Shown: piece after piece, positions 53,048 to 62,415 of the stretch
How the letters are laid out: each line of letters begins with the position of its first letter
How positions within the stretch are numbered: the first letter of the stretch is position 1
DNA from: Qipengyuania mesophila
Lineage (GTDB): Bacteria; Pseudomonadota; Alphaproteobacteria; Sphingomonadales; Sphingomonadaceae
DNA length: 64,000 nucleotides
Direction: 5' to 3'
Assembly (NCBI RefSeq): GCF_019711655.1
Contig: NZ_JAIGNU010000001.1
Span: 1,645,501 to 1,709,500 of the forward strand
Made by a program: the position numbers and the translations under genes
Notes under the pieces: generated by a model
Database searches by the model: none
What the model was told of the DNA's origin: nothing
Seen by the model: the letters and a program-made list of their open reading frames with translations, nothing else

Positions 53048-53857
53048 TCAGTCCCCGTTCGGCTCCTCCGGGGCAATCGAGGACGCGAAGGCAGGCCGGA
53101 AATGGACCGATCCGCGCCAGATCGTCTGGTCGGACAGGTCGGGCAGGGCGGCGCGTTCCTCGGCGCTGAACTGGGTCGCGTGACATTGGGTCGCCCTGCG
53201 TGCGCGATCGAGATCGACGGCGTCATAGGTGTAAGAGACCGATAGCAAATCCGGGGCCGTAACAGCCCAGCTCTGCATTTGCGGGATTTCGGGAAGCGTC
53301 CCAGCGGCAATGCCCGGATAGAGGAGGAGAGGGCGGTCCTCGCCCCTGGCCTGCACGCGTTCGGTGACCACCGCATCGACGATGCGGTGGTCGGGATGGC
53401 CATAGCCGCCGTCCGGCCCCCAGGTCAGGATACGCGTGAAGTCCTGTTCGTCGAGCAGAGCATCGACGGCGCTTGCCAGCTGGCGCGCGGCGCTGGCGGG
53501 ATGATGCGCCTGGGTGGCCAGCTGCCCGTCGCCAAGCTGCAGGAAGCGGACATCGCCGCCGCCGAGCGCCTCGATCGAGCAGCGCGCCTCGCCTTCGCGG
53601 ACCGCGGCCAATTCCGCGCCGGGCTCCATGCCGGAAACGCCCGGTCCGACATCGCCGCTGGTGGCGTAGAGCACGGTCAGCGCCGCGCCCTCACGCACCG
53701 CCCGGGCGATCGCCGGGGCCATGACCAGCTCGTCGTCGGGGTGGGCCAGCACCACGAGCACGCGCTCCGACGTGGTGCCCGCGTCCTGTGCAAGGCACGC
53801 AGGCGCAGCCAGTGTGCTCGTGGAAAAAGCAAGCAGCGCCAGCGCCTTTCGAAGCAT
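53048..53857 (-). CDS. PIG-L family deacetylase
   Basis: A 269-residue exported zinc hydrolase (LmbE-like). A signal peptide (MLRKALALLAFSTSTLAAPA, cut around residue 24) precedes the fold. The metal motif is VLVVLAHPDDELVMAPA (His, Asp, Asp) and the second motif is GYGHPDHRIVDAV. They hydrolyse N-acetyl groups of sugar derivatives; the substrate is unknown. The ATG at 53857 has GGAGGGG 8-12 bases upstream. It is upstream of gyrB on the same strand, with 82 bases between, containing a separate gyrB promoter. Confidence 0.9.
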   Translation of the reverse strand: MLRKALALLAFSTSTLAAPACLAQDAGTTSERVLVVLAHPDDELVMAPAIARAVREGAALTVLYATSGDVGPGVSGMEPGAELAAVREGEARCSIEALGGGDVRFLQLGDGQLATQAHHPASAARQLASAVDALLDEQDFTRILTWGPDGGYGHPDHRIVDAVVTERVQARGEDRPLLLYPGIAAGTLPEIPQMQSWAVTAPDLLSVSYTYDAVDLDRARRATQCHATQFSAEERAALPDLSDQTIWRGSVHFRPAFASSIAPEEPNGD

Positions 53858-53933
53858 GATCACATCCCCTCCTCGCATGGGTTTCAGGTGAAACTACATT
53901 GACCCACGCCTGCGGCAAGCCCATTCGGGGGGC

Positions 53934-55319
53934 ATGCTTTCGGTGCTCGACATCTTCCGGATCGGGATCGGTCCCTCCTCGTCGCACACGGTCGGGCCGA
54001 TGCGCATCGCGCGGACCTTCGTGCGCGCGCTCGGCAAATCGGGGAAGCTCGCGCGAACCGCGCGCGTCGCGGTCGAACTGCAGGGATCGCTCGCGCTCAC
54101 CGGGGTGGGGCACGGCACCGTCGATGCCTCGATCCTCGGCCTGATGGGCTTCGCGCCCGACAAGACCTGTCCCGATGAAGCGGTCGCGGCGCTCGCTGCG
54201 GTGCGTGGCGACAAGCGCCTGGCGCTGTGCGGCAATCGGGAAATCGCCTTCGACCCCGCCGTCGATATCGATCTTGCCGGTCACATCATTCCCGAGCTTC
54301 ATCCGAACGGCATGAAGCTGACCGCCTTCGATGCGGCTGGCGAGGTCCTTTCCGAGCGGACCTATTATTCGACCGGCGGCGGTTTCGTGGCGTCCGAGGC
54401 ACAGCTCACACGCAAGCCCAAGGACGACCGCATCAACACGGGCACGCCGGTGCCGCATGATTTCGGTTCGGCGGAGGAATTGCTGGCCGCCTGCGCGAAG
54501 ACGCAGCTGTCGATCGCCGACCTCATCCTGACGAACGAGGACGCCTTCCGTCCGCGCGACACGACACTCGCCGGGATCGATCGCGTCGCGCAGGCGATGG
54601 ACCAGTGCATCGATCGCGGTCTTACCCAGCGCGGGATCCTGCCCGGCGGGTTGAAGGTCGCCCGCCGCGCGCCCGACCTGTGGGACAAGCTTTCCGCCAA
54701 TCCGCAGTCGAACGAGCGCGAACAATTGTTCGACTGGCTCAACTGCTTCGCGATGGCGGTGAACGAGGAGAATGCGGCGGGCGGCCGCGTGGTCACCGCG
54801 CCGACCAATGGCGCGGCCGGGATCATTCCGGCGGTGATCCGTTTCTACTGCGTGACCGCCGACGAGAACCCCTGTCGCGACAGCCGCCGCACCTTCCTGC
54901 TCACCGCGGGAGCGATCGGCCTGCTCTACAAGCAGCGCGCCAGCATCTCGGGCGCCGAGATGGGCTGCCAGGGCGAGGTCGGGGTGGCCTGTTCGATGGC
55001 TGCGGGCGGGCTTGCCGCGCTGTGGGGCGCCTCTCCGGTCCAGGTTGCTTCGGCGGCGGAGATCGGGATGGAACACAATCTCGGCCTGACCTGCGACCCC
55101 GTAGGCGGGCTGGTGCAGGTGCCCTGCATCGAACGCAATGCGATCGGCGCGGTCAAGGCGGTCAACGCCGCGCGGCTCGCGCTCCACCGGACCGGCGCGG
55201 AAAGCCTGGTCTCGCTCGACCAGGTGATCGAGACCATGCGCCAGACCGGGCTCGACATGAGCAACAAGTACAAGGAAACCAGCCAAGGCGGGCTGGCGGT
55301 CAATGTGATCGAATGCTGA
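53934..55319 (+). CDS. sdaA: L-serine ammonia-lyase (single-chain iron-sulfur form)
   Basis: A 461-residue iron-sulfur enzyme that turns L-serine to pyruvate and ammonia. The N-terminal beta part (1-150) has IFRIGIGPSSSHTVGPMRIA. The alpha part has NEENAAGGRVVTAPTNGAAG, ISGAEMGCQGEVGVACSMAA (cluster Cys), and EHNLGLTCDPVGGLVQVPCI (two more Cys), ending SNKYKETSQGGLAVNVIEC. All expected cysteines are present. The next gene starts inside the end of this one (55313), so both are cotranslated. Confidence 0.96.
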   Translation: MLSVLDIFRIGIGPSSSHTVGPMRIARTFVRALGKSGKLARTARVAVELQGSLALTGVGHGTVDASILGLMGFAPDKTCPDEAVAALAAVRGDKRLALCGNREIAFDPAVDIDLAGHIIPELHPNGMKLTAFDAAGEVLSERTYYSTGGGFVASEAQLTRKPKDDRINTGTPVPHDFGSAEELLAACAKTQLSIADLILTNEDAFRPRDTTLAGIDRVAQAMDQCIDRGLTQRGILPGGLKVARRAPDLWDKLSANPQSNEREQLFDWLNCFAMAVNEENAAGGRVVTAPTNGAAGIIPAVIRFYCVTADENPCRDSRRTFLLTAGAIGLLYKQRASISGAEMGCQGEVGVACSMAAGGLAALWGASPVQVASAAEIGMEHNLGLTCDPVGGLVQVPCIERNAIGAVKAVNAARLALHRTGAESLVSLDQVIETMRQTGLDMSNKYKETSQGGLAVNVIEC

Positions 55320-56017
55320 TGCTCTTCGCCGTGGTGCTGGTGGTGTCGGGCGCGCTGGTCGTCGGCGCGGCCTGGGGCATCTACGGCAGGTTGACCGAAC
55401 GGCTCGAGGGATTTCTCGTCGCACTCGCCGGCGGTGCGCTGCTGCTCTCGGTAACCAGCGAGCTGATCGAGCCGTCGATCGAGAAGAGCAGCGTGCTCCA
55501 CGCCATGCTCGGTGTCGGCGCGGGTGCCTTGGTGTTCGCGGTCTGCGACTACTGGATCAACGAGAAATGGGGCAGCGAAGGCGGCGGCGGGCTGCTTGCA
55601 GCAATCACGCTCGACGGCATTCCCGAAAACCTCGCGCTGGGCGTCGCCCTGATCGGCGCTGGCGGGATGGAAGTCGCGGCGCTCGCAGGGTCGATTCTAC
55701 TGTCGAACCTGCCCGAAGCCGCCGGCGGCGCGCGCGAAATGGCCGAGGACGGTCGGTCGAAGGGCAAGGTGATGGCGCTGTGGGCGGGCACCGCGATTAT
55801 CCTCTCGGCGGCGGCGATCATCGGCAATCTCGCGCTTGAGGGAGTCGGCGAAGGGACGCTGGCGGTGATCCGCTGCTTCGCGGCTGGGGCGGTCGTCGCC
55901 AGCCTCGCCACCGAGGTGTTCCCGCAGGCATTCCGGGAAGACCAGCATTGGGCGGGTATTGCCACCGCGCTCGGGGTCATCCTCGCCTTTTCGCTCGGTA
56001 GTCTCTCCGGCGGCTAG
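55313..56017 (+). CDS. ZIP-family metal transporter
   Basis: A 234-residue membrane protein with about seven to eight spans. The metal-site helix AITLDGIPENLALGVALIGA (about 97-116) carries the DGIPE motif of ZIP proteins, and ILLSNLPEAAGGAREMAEDG the second (NLPEA). A charged, flexible loop (MAEDGRSKGKV) follows. The transported metal is unknown. ATG at 55313 overlaps the sdaA stop by 7 bases; the alternative ATG at 55319 overlaps by one (TGATG). Confidence 0.85.
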   Translation: MLMLFAVVLVVSGALVVGAAWGIYGRLTERLEGFLVALAGGALLLSVTSELIEPSIEKSSVLHAMLGVGAGALVFAVCDYWINEKWGSEGGGGLLAAITLDGIPENLALGVALIGAGGMEVAALAGSILLSNLPEAAGGAREMAEDGRSKGKVMALWAGTAIILSAAAIIGNLALEGVGEGTLAVIRCFAAGAVVASLATEVFPQAFREDQHWAGIATALGVILAFSLGSLSGG

Positions 56018-56048
56018 ACAGGCGGGCGTGCCGCGATAGGGTGCGCCC

Positions 56049-57605
56049 ATGGGAGAGACACAGACCACCGCCGCGCTGGCCGAGCCTTTCGGCAATTTTC
56101 CGCAAATCCTCGCCGCCAACGCTGCAGAGCTGGGTGATCGCCCCGCAATGCGCGACGACGATGGCGAGATCAGCTGGGCGGAGCTCGGCGACCGCGTCGA
56201 GCGGATCGCCGCTCGGCTGGTCGAAGACGGGCTCGCGCGCGGCCAGTCGGTCGCGATCCTCGGCTATTCGTCGATCCCCTATGCGCTGGTGTTCCTCGCG
56301 GCGGTGCGCGCGGGCGGCGTGGCCGCGCCGCTGACCACCAGCGCCAGTCCCGAACAGCTGGCGGGAATGGCCAGCGATTCGGGTGCCAGCCACATCTTCG
56401 TCGACCGCGCCAAGCTCGCCGAGCTGGGCGAAGACTGTTTCCCCGGAATGACGCGCATCGTGCTCGACGAGGAGCTCGAGGGATGGATGGCCGCCGAAGG
56501 TACGCAGGCGCCGGCCTTCGATCCGCAGCCGGGCGATCCCTTCAACATCATCTATTCGAGCGGGACCACCGGCGTGCCCAAGGGCATCGTCCATTCGCAC
56601 CAGATGCGCTGGCGGCAATTCGCGGCGACCGCCTCCAGCTGGCTCGAGAACGGCCTGCCGGTGCGCACGCTCGCCTCGACCCCGCTCTATTCGAATACCA
56701 CCATGGTCGCCTTCCTCCCGCCGCTGCTCGCGGGCGGGACGGTGCGGGTGATGCGCAAGTTCGACGTGCTTCGTTGGCTGGAGTTCGCGCAGGCGGACCG
56801 GACCACAGTGACCATGCTCGTCCCGGTGCAATATCGCCGGTTGATGCAGGAGCCGCGTTTCGACGAATTCGACCTGTCCGCGCTGCAGATCAAATACTGC
56901 ACCTCGGCGCCCTTCCCGGCGGATTTGAAGCGCGAGGTGCTCGACCGCATGCCCGGCGCGCTAATCGAGATCTACTCGATGACAGAGGGCGGGGTGGTCT
57001 GCCTGCTCGAGGCGCACAAGTTCCCCGACAAGCTCCACACCGTCGGGCGGCCCGCTCCAGGGAGCGAGCTGAAAGTGCTCGACGACAACGACCGGCCCGT
57101 GGCGCCGGGCGAGGCGGGCAATCTGATCGGGCGCAGCCAAACGATGATGATGGGCTACAAGAACCAGCCCGCGAAGACGCAGGAAGGCTACTGGACCGAT
57201 CCGGAGAGCGGCGAGGTGTGGCAGCGCATGGGCGATATCGGCCGGGTCGATGCCGAGGGGTTCGTCGAGCTCGTCGGGCGCGCCAAGGACATGATCATCT
57301 CTGGCGGCTTCAACATCTTCCCGGTCGATCTCGAGGACGAGCTCGTCAAGGAGGACGAGGTGATCGAGGCGGCGGTTATCGGCGTGCCCAGCGAACGCTG
57401 GGGGGAGACCCCGGTCGGCTTCGTGACGCTGAGGGCGGGGAGCCGCGACTGCGAGGAAATCCGCGCCGCAGTCAATGCGCGGCTAGGCAAGACCCAGCGG
57501 CTCGCGCAACTCCACGCGGTCGACGAGATGCCGCGCAGCCATATCGGCAAGCTGCTGAAGACCGACTTGCGCGAAGAAGCCGTGCGTCGCGGACTGCCCG
57601 AATAA
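56049..57605 (+). CDS. AMP-dependent acyl-CoA ligase
   Basis: A 518-residue class I adenylate-forming enzyme. P-loop IIYSSGTTGVPKGIVHSHQM (near 160-180), motif A5 YSMTEGGVVCLL, hinge GDIGRVDAEGFVELVGRAKD, and C-terminal Lys in SHIGKLLKTDLRE. A short stretch after GG-SGGFNIFPVDLEDELVKE is standard. Likely activates a medium or aryl acid to its CoA ester; the substrate cannot be inferred. It lies 31 bases after the ZIP gene. A possible promoter for the next gene follows its stop. Confidence 0.93.
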   Translation: MGETQTTAALAEPFGNFPQILAANAAELGDRPAMRDDDGEISWAELGDRVERIAARLVEDGLARGQSVAILGYSSIPYALVFLAAVRAGGVAAPLTTSASPEQLAGMASDSGASHIFVDRAKLAELGEDCFPGMTRIVLDEELEGWMAAEGTQAPAFDPQPGDPFNIIYSSGTTGVPKGIVHSHQMRWRQFAATASSWLENGLPVRTLASTPLYSNTTMVAFLPPLLAGGTVRVMRKFDVLRWLEFAQADRTTVTMLVPVQYRRLMQEPRFDEFDLSALQIKYCTSAPFPADLKREVLDRMPGALIEIYSMTEGGVVCLLEAHKFPDKLHTVGRPAPGSELKVLDDNDRPVAPGEAGNLIGRSQTMMMGYKNQPAKTQEGYWTDPESGEVWQRMGDIGRVDAEGFVELVGRAKDMIISGGFNIFPVDLEDELVKEDEVIEAAVIGVPSERWGETPVGFVTLRAGSRDCEEIRAAVNARLGKTQRLAQLHAVDEMPRSHIGKLLKTDLREEAVRRGLPE

Positions 57606-57622
57606 GTTAAATCCCCCGGGGG

Positions 57623-57649
57623 TTGCACCTCAATCTATTTTGCTAATAA
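57623..57649 (+). promoter_or_regulatory. Possible promoter upstream of the lipoprotein gene
   Basis: TTGCAC (57623-57628) and TAATAA (57644-57649) are spaced by 15 bases in an AT-rich stretch. The spacing is short, so this is tentative. The start codon of the lipoprotein gene is at 57708. Confidence 0.3.
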
Positions 57650-57707
57650 GTAAACCCGTCGGGTCAGCGAAAGGGTCGCACTCTTTCAACAATCCGTGGG
57701 GGCAAGA

Positions 57708-58580
57708 ATGAAGTATAGCCGTGTGCTTGTGGCTGCCGTGACGACCCTGGCATTATCTGCCTGTGGCAAGTCGTTCGAGGGGCCGGACGAGGGGGACATT
57801 TCCGGATTTCTCGAAATGGAACTGGACGAGGGGATCGATGCCGAAGACATCGAAATCGTCGCCGCGCAGAATGTCGGCGACGAGATCGAGCCGGTCTATC
57901 GCACGCGTGCCAATCTCGACCTGGTGCTCGAGGAAGATTTCGCCGAAATGGTCGACCGGATCGGCGATCGTCCGGTGGTCAAGGTCGTGGCGGAGAAGGG
58001 CACCGAATATCCGGCGGTGCTGTTCACGCGTGCCGAACCGATCGGGGAAGACGACTGGAACGTGCGCATCGAAAAGCTGCAGGTTCGCAATCGCAAGGGG
58101 CGCCCGCTGTCGAGCTTCACCGATTACATCGTCGAAGGCTCGGCCGAGGAAAAACAGGCTATCGAGGACGAGAAACGCGAAGCCGCCGATGCCGAAAAGA
58201 AGGCGGCCGAGCGGCTGGCTGCGGCGCGGCGCGGCTTCGCAGGAAGCTGGAAAGCGACCCAGCCGCTCAAGCGCAGGGGGTCGGTCTACTCGCAGAACGG
58301 CCAGCAGATCGGCGTGAGTTTCGATCTCAAACCGGGCGAAGACGGTTTCGGGCGCGGTACCGGGCGAGTCTACGATTTCAGCGATCCCTCGGTCTTCGCG
58401 CAGTCGGATGTGACCTATACGGTCGACGACAGCGGCGATTTTGCGACGGTCACCTTCCTGTCGCGAGCACAGCATGACGAACTGCGATTCTACGTGACCG
58501 AAGGTACGAACTTCAAGCTGACCGACGACGGCAAGGCCGATATCAACAACGGCCGCTGGTCGATTGCGATGAAGAAATAG
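57708..58580 (+). CDS. Lipoprotein of unknown function
   Basis: A 290-residue lipoprotein. The lipobox is LALSACGK (Cys near residue 21). A segment rich in acidic residues (EGPDEGDISGFLEMELDEGI) is followed by an alpha/beta region (about 40-140) and a charged helical stretch (EEKQAIEDEKREAADAEKKA, about 150-172). The C-terminal domain (about 185-290) has SVYSQNGQQIGVSFDLKPGE and ends NNGRWSIAMKK. I do not recognise any named family. The stop lies directly at the beginning of a large nested inverted repeat. Confidence 0.8.
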   Translation: MKYSRVLVAAVTTLALSACGKSFEGPDEGDISGFLEMELDEGIDAEDIEIVAAQNVGDEIEPVYRTRANLDLVLEEDFAEMVDRIGDRPVVKVVAEKGTEYPAVLFTRAEPIGEDDWNVRIEKLQVRNRKGRPLSSFTDYIVEGSAEEKQAIEDEKREAADAEKKAAERLAAARRGFAGSWKATQPLKRRGSVYSQNGQQIGVSFDLKPGEDGFGRGTGRVYDFSDPSVFAQSDVTYTVDDSGDFATVTFLSRAQHDELRFYVTEGTNFKLTDDGKADINNGRWSIAMKK

Positions 58581-58672
58581 GCGAGGCGTTTCGAGACGCG
58601 GCACCGACTTCTTGGGGGGAGGGAGAGGAATGTCGGCGGCCGCGTCTCTACTCGCTGCCATATCGCCTCGCC
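58580..58672. other. Nested inverted repeats forming a long stem-loop between convergent genes
   Basis: Three perfect pairs nest inside each other. GGCGAGGCG (58580-58588) with CGCCTCGCC (58664-58672); GAGACGCGG (58593-58601) with CCGCGTCTC (58640-58648); CCGAC (58604-58608) with GTCGG (58632-58636). The inner loop is purine-rich with G-runs (TTGGGGGGAGGGAGAGG). It begins at the stop codon of the lipoprotein gene. The rest of the 285-bp spacer (58673-58865) has a smaller hairpin (GGACGG/CCGTCC, 58761-58787) and no gene. Confidence 0.55.
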
Positions 58673-58830
58673 GGTGCCGGTGGGCCAGGGGCCGACCGCA
58701 GTGGCGAGGAAGGCCAGAAACCCGGCTGCTTGGGGGGCCGGAGCTTCTGTAACTCGTCCGGGACGGGAGGGTCAGGGGTCTCCGTCCGGCTGTGAGGGCG
58801 GTAATAATATTCCACCGCTGTGAACTAAAG

Positions 58831-58866
58831 TGAGAAAAAATCGAAAGGTGTTGCGTTTCGCGCAAC
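58831..58866 (-). terminator. Weak terminator-like hairpin at the end of the MFS gene
   Basis: GTTGCG/CGCAAC (58850-58855 with 58861-58866), overlapping the MFS stop codon, followed on the minus strand by ACCTTTCGA and six T residues (58840-58835). The stem is 6 bp and the T-run is offset by nine bases, so the call is tentative. Confidence 0.35.
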
Positions 58867-60113
58867 TATGCCGGGCGCAGCTTTCTCGCCGTGAAGCTGA
58901 AGATTCCGAGCATGACTACGGCAATAAGTGCCGACGTCACCAGGGGAATTGCAGGGAAGTGCACAATCGCGTCGGTTCCGGTGAAACGCGCGAAGAGCAC
59001 CGTGTAGAACGGCGGCCCGACGATCGCGGCGAGGCTCCCGACCGCCTGCGTCGCGCCTTGCAGCTCGCCCTGGCTCGACGCGTCGACCGCTTGCGAGTTG
59101 AGCGCGTTGATCGACGGCATGACCAGCCCCTGCAGCCCGCCGACGAGGATTCCCACGAAGACGATCCAGTCGGAAGTCGCCGTGGCGTAGATCGCCGCCG
59201 CGGCGCAGACCGAGGCCACGCCCAGCGTCACCGCGCCGCGTTCGCCCAGCCGCGGGATCAACAACCGCAGGCCGAAGCCCTGCACCAGCGCGCTGGCGAC
59301 GCCGACCATCATCAGCGAAAGGCCGATCTTCCATTCGCTCCAGCCATAGGCAGCGATCGCGAAATAGGCCCAGACCGAGGGATAGACGAGATGCGCCAGC
59401 TGCCACAGCGCCAGCGCAGCGACGAACCACAGCACCGTCGGGCTCTGGCCCGACAGTGCCTTCAGCGCGGAAAAGGCATTGGCGCGCGCGAGCCGGAAGG
59501 GGCGCCGCCGCTCCCGCGGCAGGCTCTCTTCGAGAAAGAAGAGCCCGAAGACGAAATTCACCAGCGCCAGGCCGCCCGCCGCGTAGAAGGGAATGCGCGG
59601 CCCCCACTCGCCCAGCAGCCCGCCGATCGCCGGGCCAAGGATGAAGCCGAAGCCGAAGGCCATCCCGATCGTGCCGAAGCTCTGCGCGCGCTTTTCGGGT
59701 GGGGTGATGTCGGCGAGATAGGCATAGGCCGCCGAATAGCTCGCCCCGGTCATTCCGGCGAAGGCGCGCCCCACGACCAGCCACCAGATCGAGGGCGCGA
59801 ATCCCATCACGATATAGTCGAGACCGAAGCCGAGCAGCGAGGCGAGCAGCACCGGACGCCGGCCGTAGCGGTCCGAGAGGTTGCCGAGGATCGGCGCGAA
59901 GACGAACTGCATCGCCGCATAGCCAGCGCCGAGCCACCCCGCCCACAGCGCCGCCTTGTCGACCGCGATCTCGCCCAGATGCATGATCAGCTGCGGCAGC
60001 ACCGGCATGACGATGCCGAAGCCGATCATGTCGACCAGCACCACCGCGAAGAGGAAACCCATCGCGCGGCGGCGATGCCTGTCGGTCATGGCGGGCGCCT
60101 CGCTCATCGCCAT
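58866..60113 (-). CDS. MFS transporter, TCR/Tet-like drug exporter family
   Basis: A 415-residue major facilitator with twelve predicted spans. The loop 2-3 motif is [20 protein letters not shown] (motif A) and [20 protein letters not shown] is a typical first helix. [20 protein letters not shown] matches motif C, which marks proton-coupled antiporters. Such proteins in Sphingomonadales are usually annotated as TCR/Tet family; the substrate is not deducible and resistance is not implied. Start ATG at 60113 or 60107. Divergent from guaA. Confidence 0.9.
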   Translation of the reverse strand: MAMSEAPAMTDRHRRRAMGFLFAVVLVDMIGFGIVMPVLPQLIMHLGEIAVDKAALWAGWLGAGYAAMQFVFAPILGNLSDRYGRRPVLLASLLGFGLDYIVMGFAPSIWWLVVGRAFAGMTGASYSAAYAYLADITPPEKRAQSFGTIGMAFGFGFILGPAIGGLLGEWGPRIPFYAAGGLALVNFVFGLFFLEESLPRERRRPFRLARANAFSALKALSGQSPTVLWFVAALALWQLAHLVYPSVWAYFAIAAYGWSEWKIGLSLMMVGVASALVQGFGLRLLIPRLGERGAVTLGVASVCAAAAIYATATSDWIVFVGILVGGLQGLVMPSINALNSQAVDASSQGELQGATQAVGSLAAIVGPPFYTVLFARFTGTDAIVHFPAIPLVTSALIAVVMLGIFSFTARKLRPA

Positions 60114-60187
60114 GGCCTATGGGGACAATCGCGCGCTGGCAATCGGCAATGCTGGACAGCGGGTGCAGCCTGCCCTTAACGGACCCC

Positions 60188-61762
60188 ATGCAGCCAGAGC
60201 ACCTCCCCGATTCCATCCTCATCGTCGATTTCGGCAGCCAGGTCACCCAGCTCATCGCGCGTCGCGTGCGCGAAGCCGGCGTGTACTCGGAAATCGCCCC
60301 TTTCACCCAGGCGGAAGAGGCCTTCCACCGGCTCAAGCCCAAGGGGGTAATCCTCTCGGGCGGTCCGGCCAGCGTCCCCGACGAAGGATCCCCGCGCGCA
60401 CCCGACGTGATCTTCGACAGCGGCGTGCCGATCCTCGGCATCTGCTACGGCCAGCAGGTCATGACGCAGCAGCTCGGCGGCGAGGTTCGCCCGGGTCACG
60501 AGACCGGCGAGGGCGGCGAATTCGGCCGTGCCTATTGCGAAGTCTCCGAGGAATGCGTGCTGTTCGACGGCCTCTGGCAGCCGGGCGAAACGCACCAGGT
60601 GTGGATGAGCCATGGCGACAAGGTCACGCAGCTCGCCGATGGCTTCCGCATCGTCGCCACCAGTCCCGGCGCGCCCTTCGCGCTGATCGCCGACGACGCG
60701 CGCCGGTATTACGGCACGCAGTTCCACCCGGAAGTGGTCCACACGCCCGACGGCGGCAAGCTGCTCGCCAATTTCGTGCGCCATGTCTGCGGGCTCGCGG
60801 GCGACTGGACCATGGCCGAATTCCGCAAGACCAAGATCGAGGAAATTCGCGCGCAGGTCGGCGACGGCAAGGTCATCTGCGGCCTGTCCGGCGGTGTCGA
60901 CAGCGCGGTCGCCGCGGTGCTGATCCACGAGGCGATCGGCGATCAGCTGACCTGCGTCTTCGTCGACCACGGGCTGATGCGGATGAACGAGGCCGAACAG
61001 GTCGTCACGCTGTTCCGCGACCATTACAACATTCCACTGGTCCATGTGAACGCGGAAGAAATGTTCCTCGGCGGTCTCGCGGGCCAGACCGATCCCGAAA
61101 AGAAGCGCAAGTTCATCGGCGGCGCCTTCATCGATCTGTTCGAGGCCGAGGCCAAGAAGATCGGCGGCGCCGATTTCCTCGCGCAGGGCACGCTTTATCC
61201 CGACGTCATCGAAAGCGTCAGCTTCACCGGAGGGCCGAGCGTCACGATCAAGAGCCACCACAATGTCGGCGGCCTGCCCGAGCGGATGAACATGAAGCTG
61301 GTCGAGCCCTTGCGCGAACTGTTCAAGGACGAGGTCCGCGAACTCGGCCGCGAACTCGGCCTGCCCGAGATCTTCGTCGGCCGCCATCCCTTCCCCGGCC
61401 CCGGCCTCGCCATCCGTATCCCGGGGGAAGTGACCAAGGAGCGCTGCGATATCCTGCGCAAGGCCGACGCGATCTATCTCGAGGAAATCCGCAACGCCGG
61501 TCTCTACGACGCGATCTGGCAGGCCTTCGCCGTGCTGCTGCCGGTCAAGACCGTCGGCGTGATGGGCGACGGACGTACCTACGACAGCGTCTGCGGCCTC
61601 CGCGCGGTGACCAGCACCGACGGCATGACCGCCGACATCTACCCCTTCGACGCCACCTTCCTGAGCCGCGTCGCCACGCGCATCATCAACGAGGTGCAGG
61701 GCATCAACCGCGTGGTCTACGATTATACGAGCAAGCCTCCGGGCACGATCGAGTGGGAGTGA
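60188..61762 (+). CDS. guaA: GMP synthase (glutamine-hydrolysing)
   Basis: A 524-residue enzyme that aminates XMP to GMP. The class I amidotransferase domain (1-200) has catalytic Cys86 in [10 protein letters not shown] and the His-Glu of QFHPEVVHT. The ATP pyrophosphatase domain has the PP-loop [18 protein letters not shown] (near 234-251). The C-terminal dimerisation domain has [17 protein letters not shown] and ends with KPPGTIEWE, the canonical terminus. The start [18 protein letters not shown] agrees with family N-termini. Confidence 0.97.
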   Translation: MQPEHLPDSILIVDFGSQVTQLIARRVREAGVYSEIAPFTQAEEAFHRLKPKGVILSGGPASVPDEGSPRAPDVIFDSGVPILGICYGQQVMTQQLGGEVRPGHETGEGGEFGRAYCEVSEECVLFDGLWQPGETHQVWMSHGDKVTQLADGFRIVATSPGAPFALIADDARRYYGTQFHPEVVHTPDGGKLLANFVRHVCGLAGDWTMAEFRKTKIEEIRAQVGDGKVICGLSGGVDSAVAAVLIHEAIGDQLTCVFVDHGLMRMNEAEQVVTLFRDHYNIPLVHVNAEEMFLGGLAGQTDPEKKRKFIGGAFIDLFEAEAKKIGGADFLAQGTLYPDVIESVSFTGGPSVTIKSHHNVGGLPERMNMKLVEPLRELFKDEVRELGRELGLPEIFVGRHPFPGPGLAIRIPGEVTKERCDILRKADAIYLEEIRNAGLYDAIWQAFAVLLPVKTVGVMGDGRTYDSVCGLRAVTSTDGMTADIYPFDATFLSRVATRIINEVQGINRVVYDYTSKPPGTIEWE

Positions 61763-61856
61763 TCCCGCCTGCATCTTCGGCTCCGGCGACAATCGATGGG
61801 GTCTGCGATTTCGTCGATCGTTTCGCGCGCGGCCACTAGGCTCTGGCGTGCCTGCG

Positions 61857-61882
61857 GGAACATGTCGTTCCCACCCTTCGTT
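61857..61882 (+). promoter_or_regulatory. EcfG-type (general stress) promoter of the CHRD lipoprotein gene
   Basis: GGAAC (61857-61861), a 17-base spacer and CGTT (61879-61882) fit the alphaproteobacterial EcfG consensus GGAAC-N16/17-CGTT exactly. The start codon is 45 bases downstream of the CGTT box. A small CCCC/GGGG hairpin (61887-61900) lies in the leader. Regulation is inferred from the motif alone. Confidence 0.55.
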
Positions 61883-61927
61883 CGTTCCCCATCGGTGGGG
61901 ATTGCATACGAACCGAGGAGAGAGATC

Positions 61928-62386
61928 ATGAAAACCGCATATCTGTGTGCCGCGACCGCGGCTGTGTCCTTCGCGCTGGCGGGATGCGCCACGATCGAGG
62001 AAGGCATCGCCGAGGAGGTTGCCGAGACCTATTACGCCTCGCTCACCGGGGCGCAGGAGGTCGGCGGAGGCGATCCCGACGGGTCGAGCAAGGCCGAGAT
62101 AACCGTCAGCGACGAACTCGACCAGATCTGCTGGGACATCAACGACGTTCGCGGCATCGGTCCGATCACTGCGGCGCATATCCACAAGGGTGCTGCCGGC
62201 ACCAACGGCCCGCCGGTGGTCACGCTCAGCAAGGCCAACGAAGGCGGCTGGAAGGGCTGCACCGATGCCGGTGAATGGAGCGAAGACTGGATCGAGAACA
62301 ATTACGCCGGCTTCTACGTCAACCTCCACACGGCCGAATATCCCAACGGTGCGATCCGCGGGCAGCTGACCAATACCGACGGATAG
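61928..62386 (+). CDS. CHRD-domain lipoprotein
   Basis: A 152-residue lipoprotein: signal with LAGCATIEEG (Cys near residue 22), then a CHRD domain. Its blocks are YYASLTGAQEVGGGDPDGSS, ITVSDELDQICWDINDVRGI, AAHIHKGAAGTNGPPVVTLS and NLHTAEYPNGAIRGQLT. CHRD is a beta-rich domain first noted in chordin; its bacterial function is not established. GAGGAGAGAG precedes the ATG. An EcfG-like promoter upstream suggests induction under general stress. Confidence 0.88.
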   Translation: MKTAYLCAATAAVSFALAGCATIEEGIAEEVAETYYASLTGAQEVGGGDPDGSSKAEITVSDELDQICWDINDVRGIGPITAAHIHKGAAGTNGPPVVTLSKANEGGWKGCTDAGEWSEDWIENNYAGFYVNLHTAEYPNGAIRGQLTNTDG

Positions 62387-62415
62387 GAAGATCGCCATCG
62401 GCGGTTGTCGCGCGG

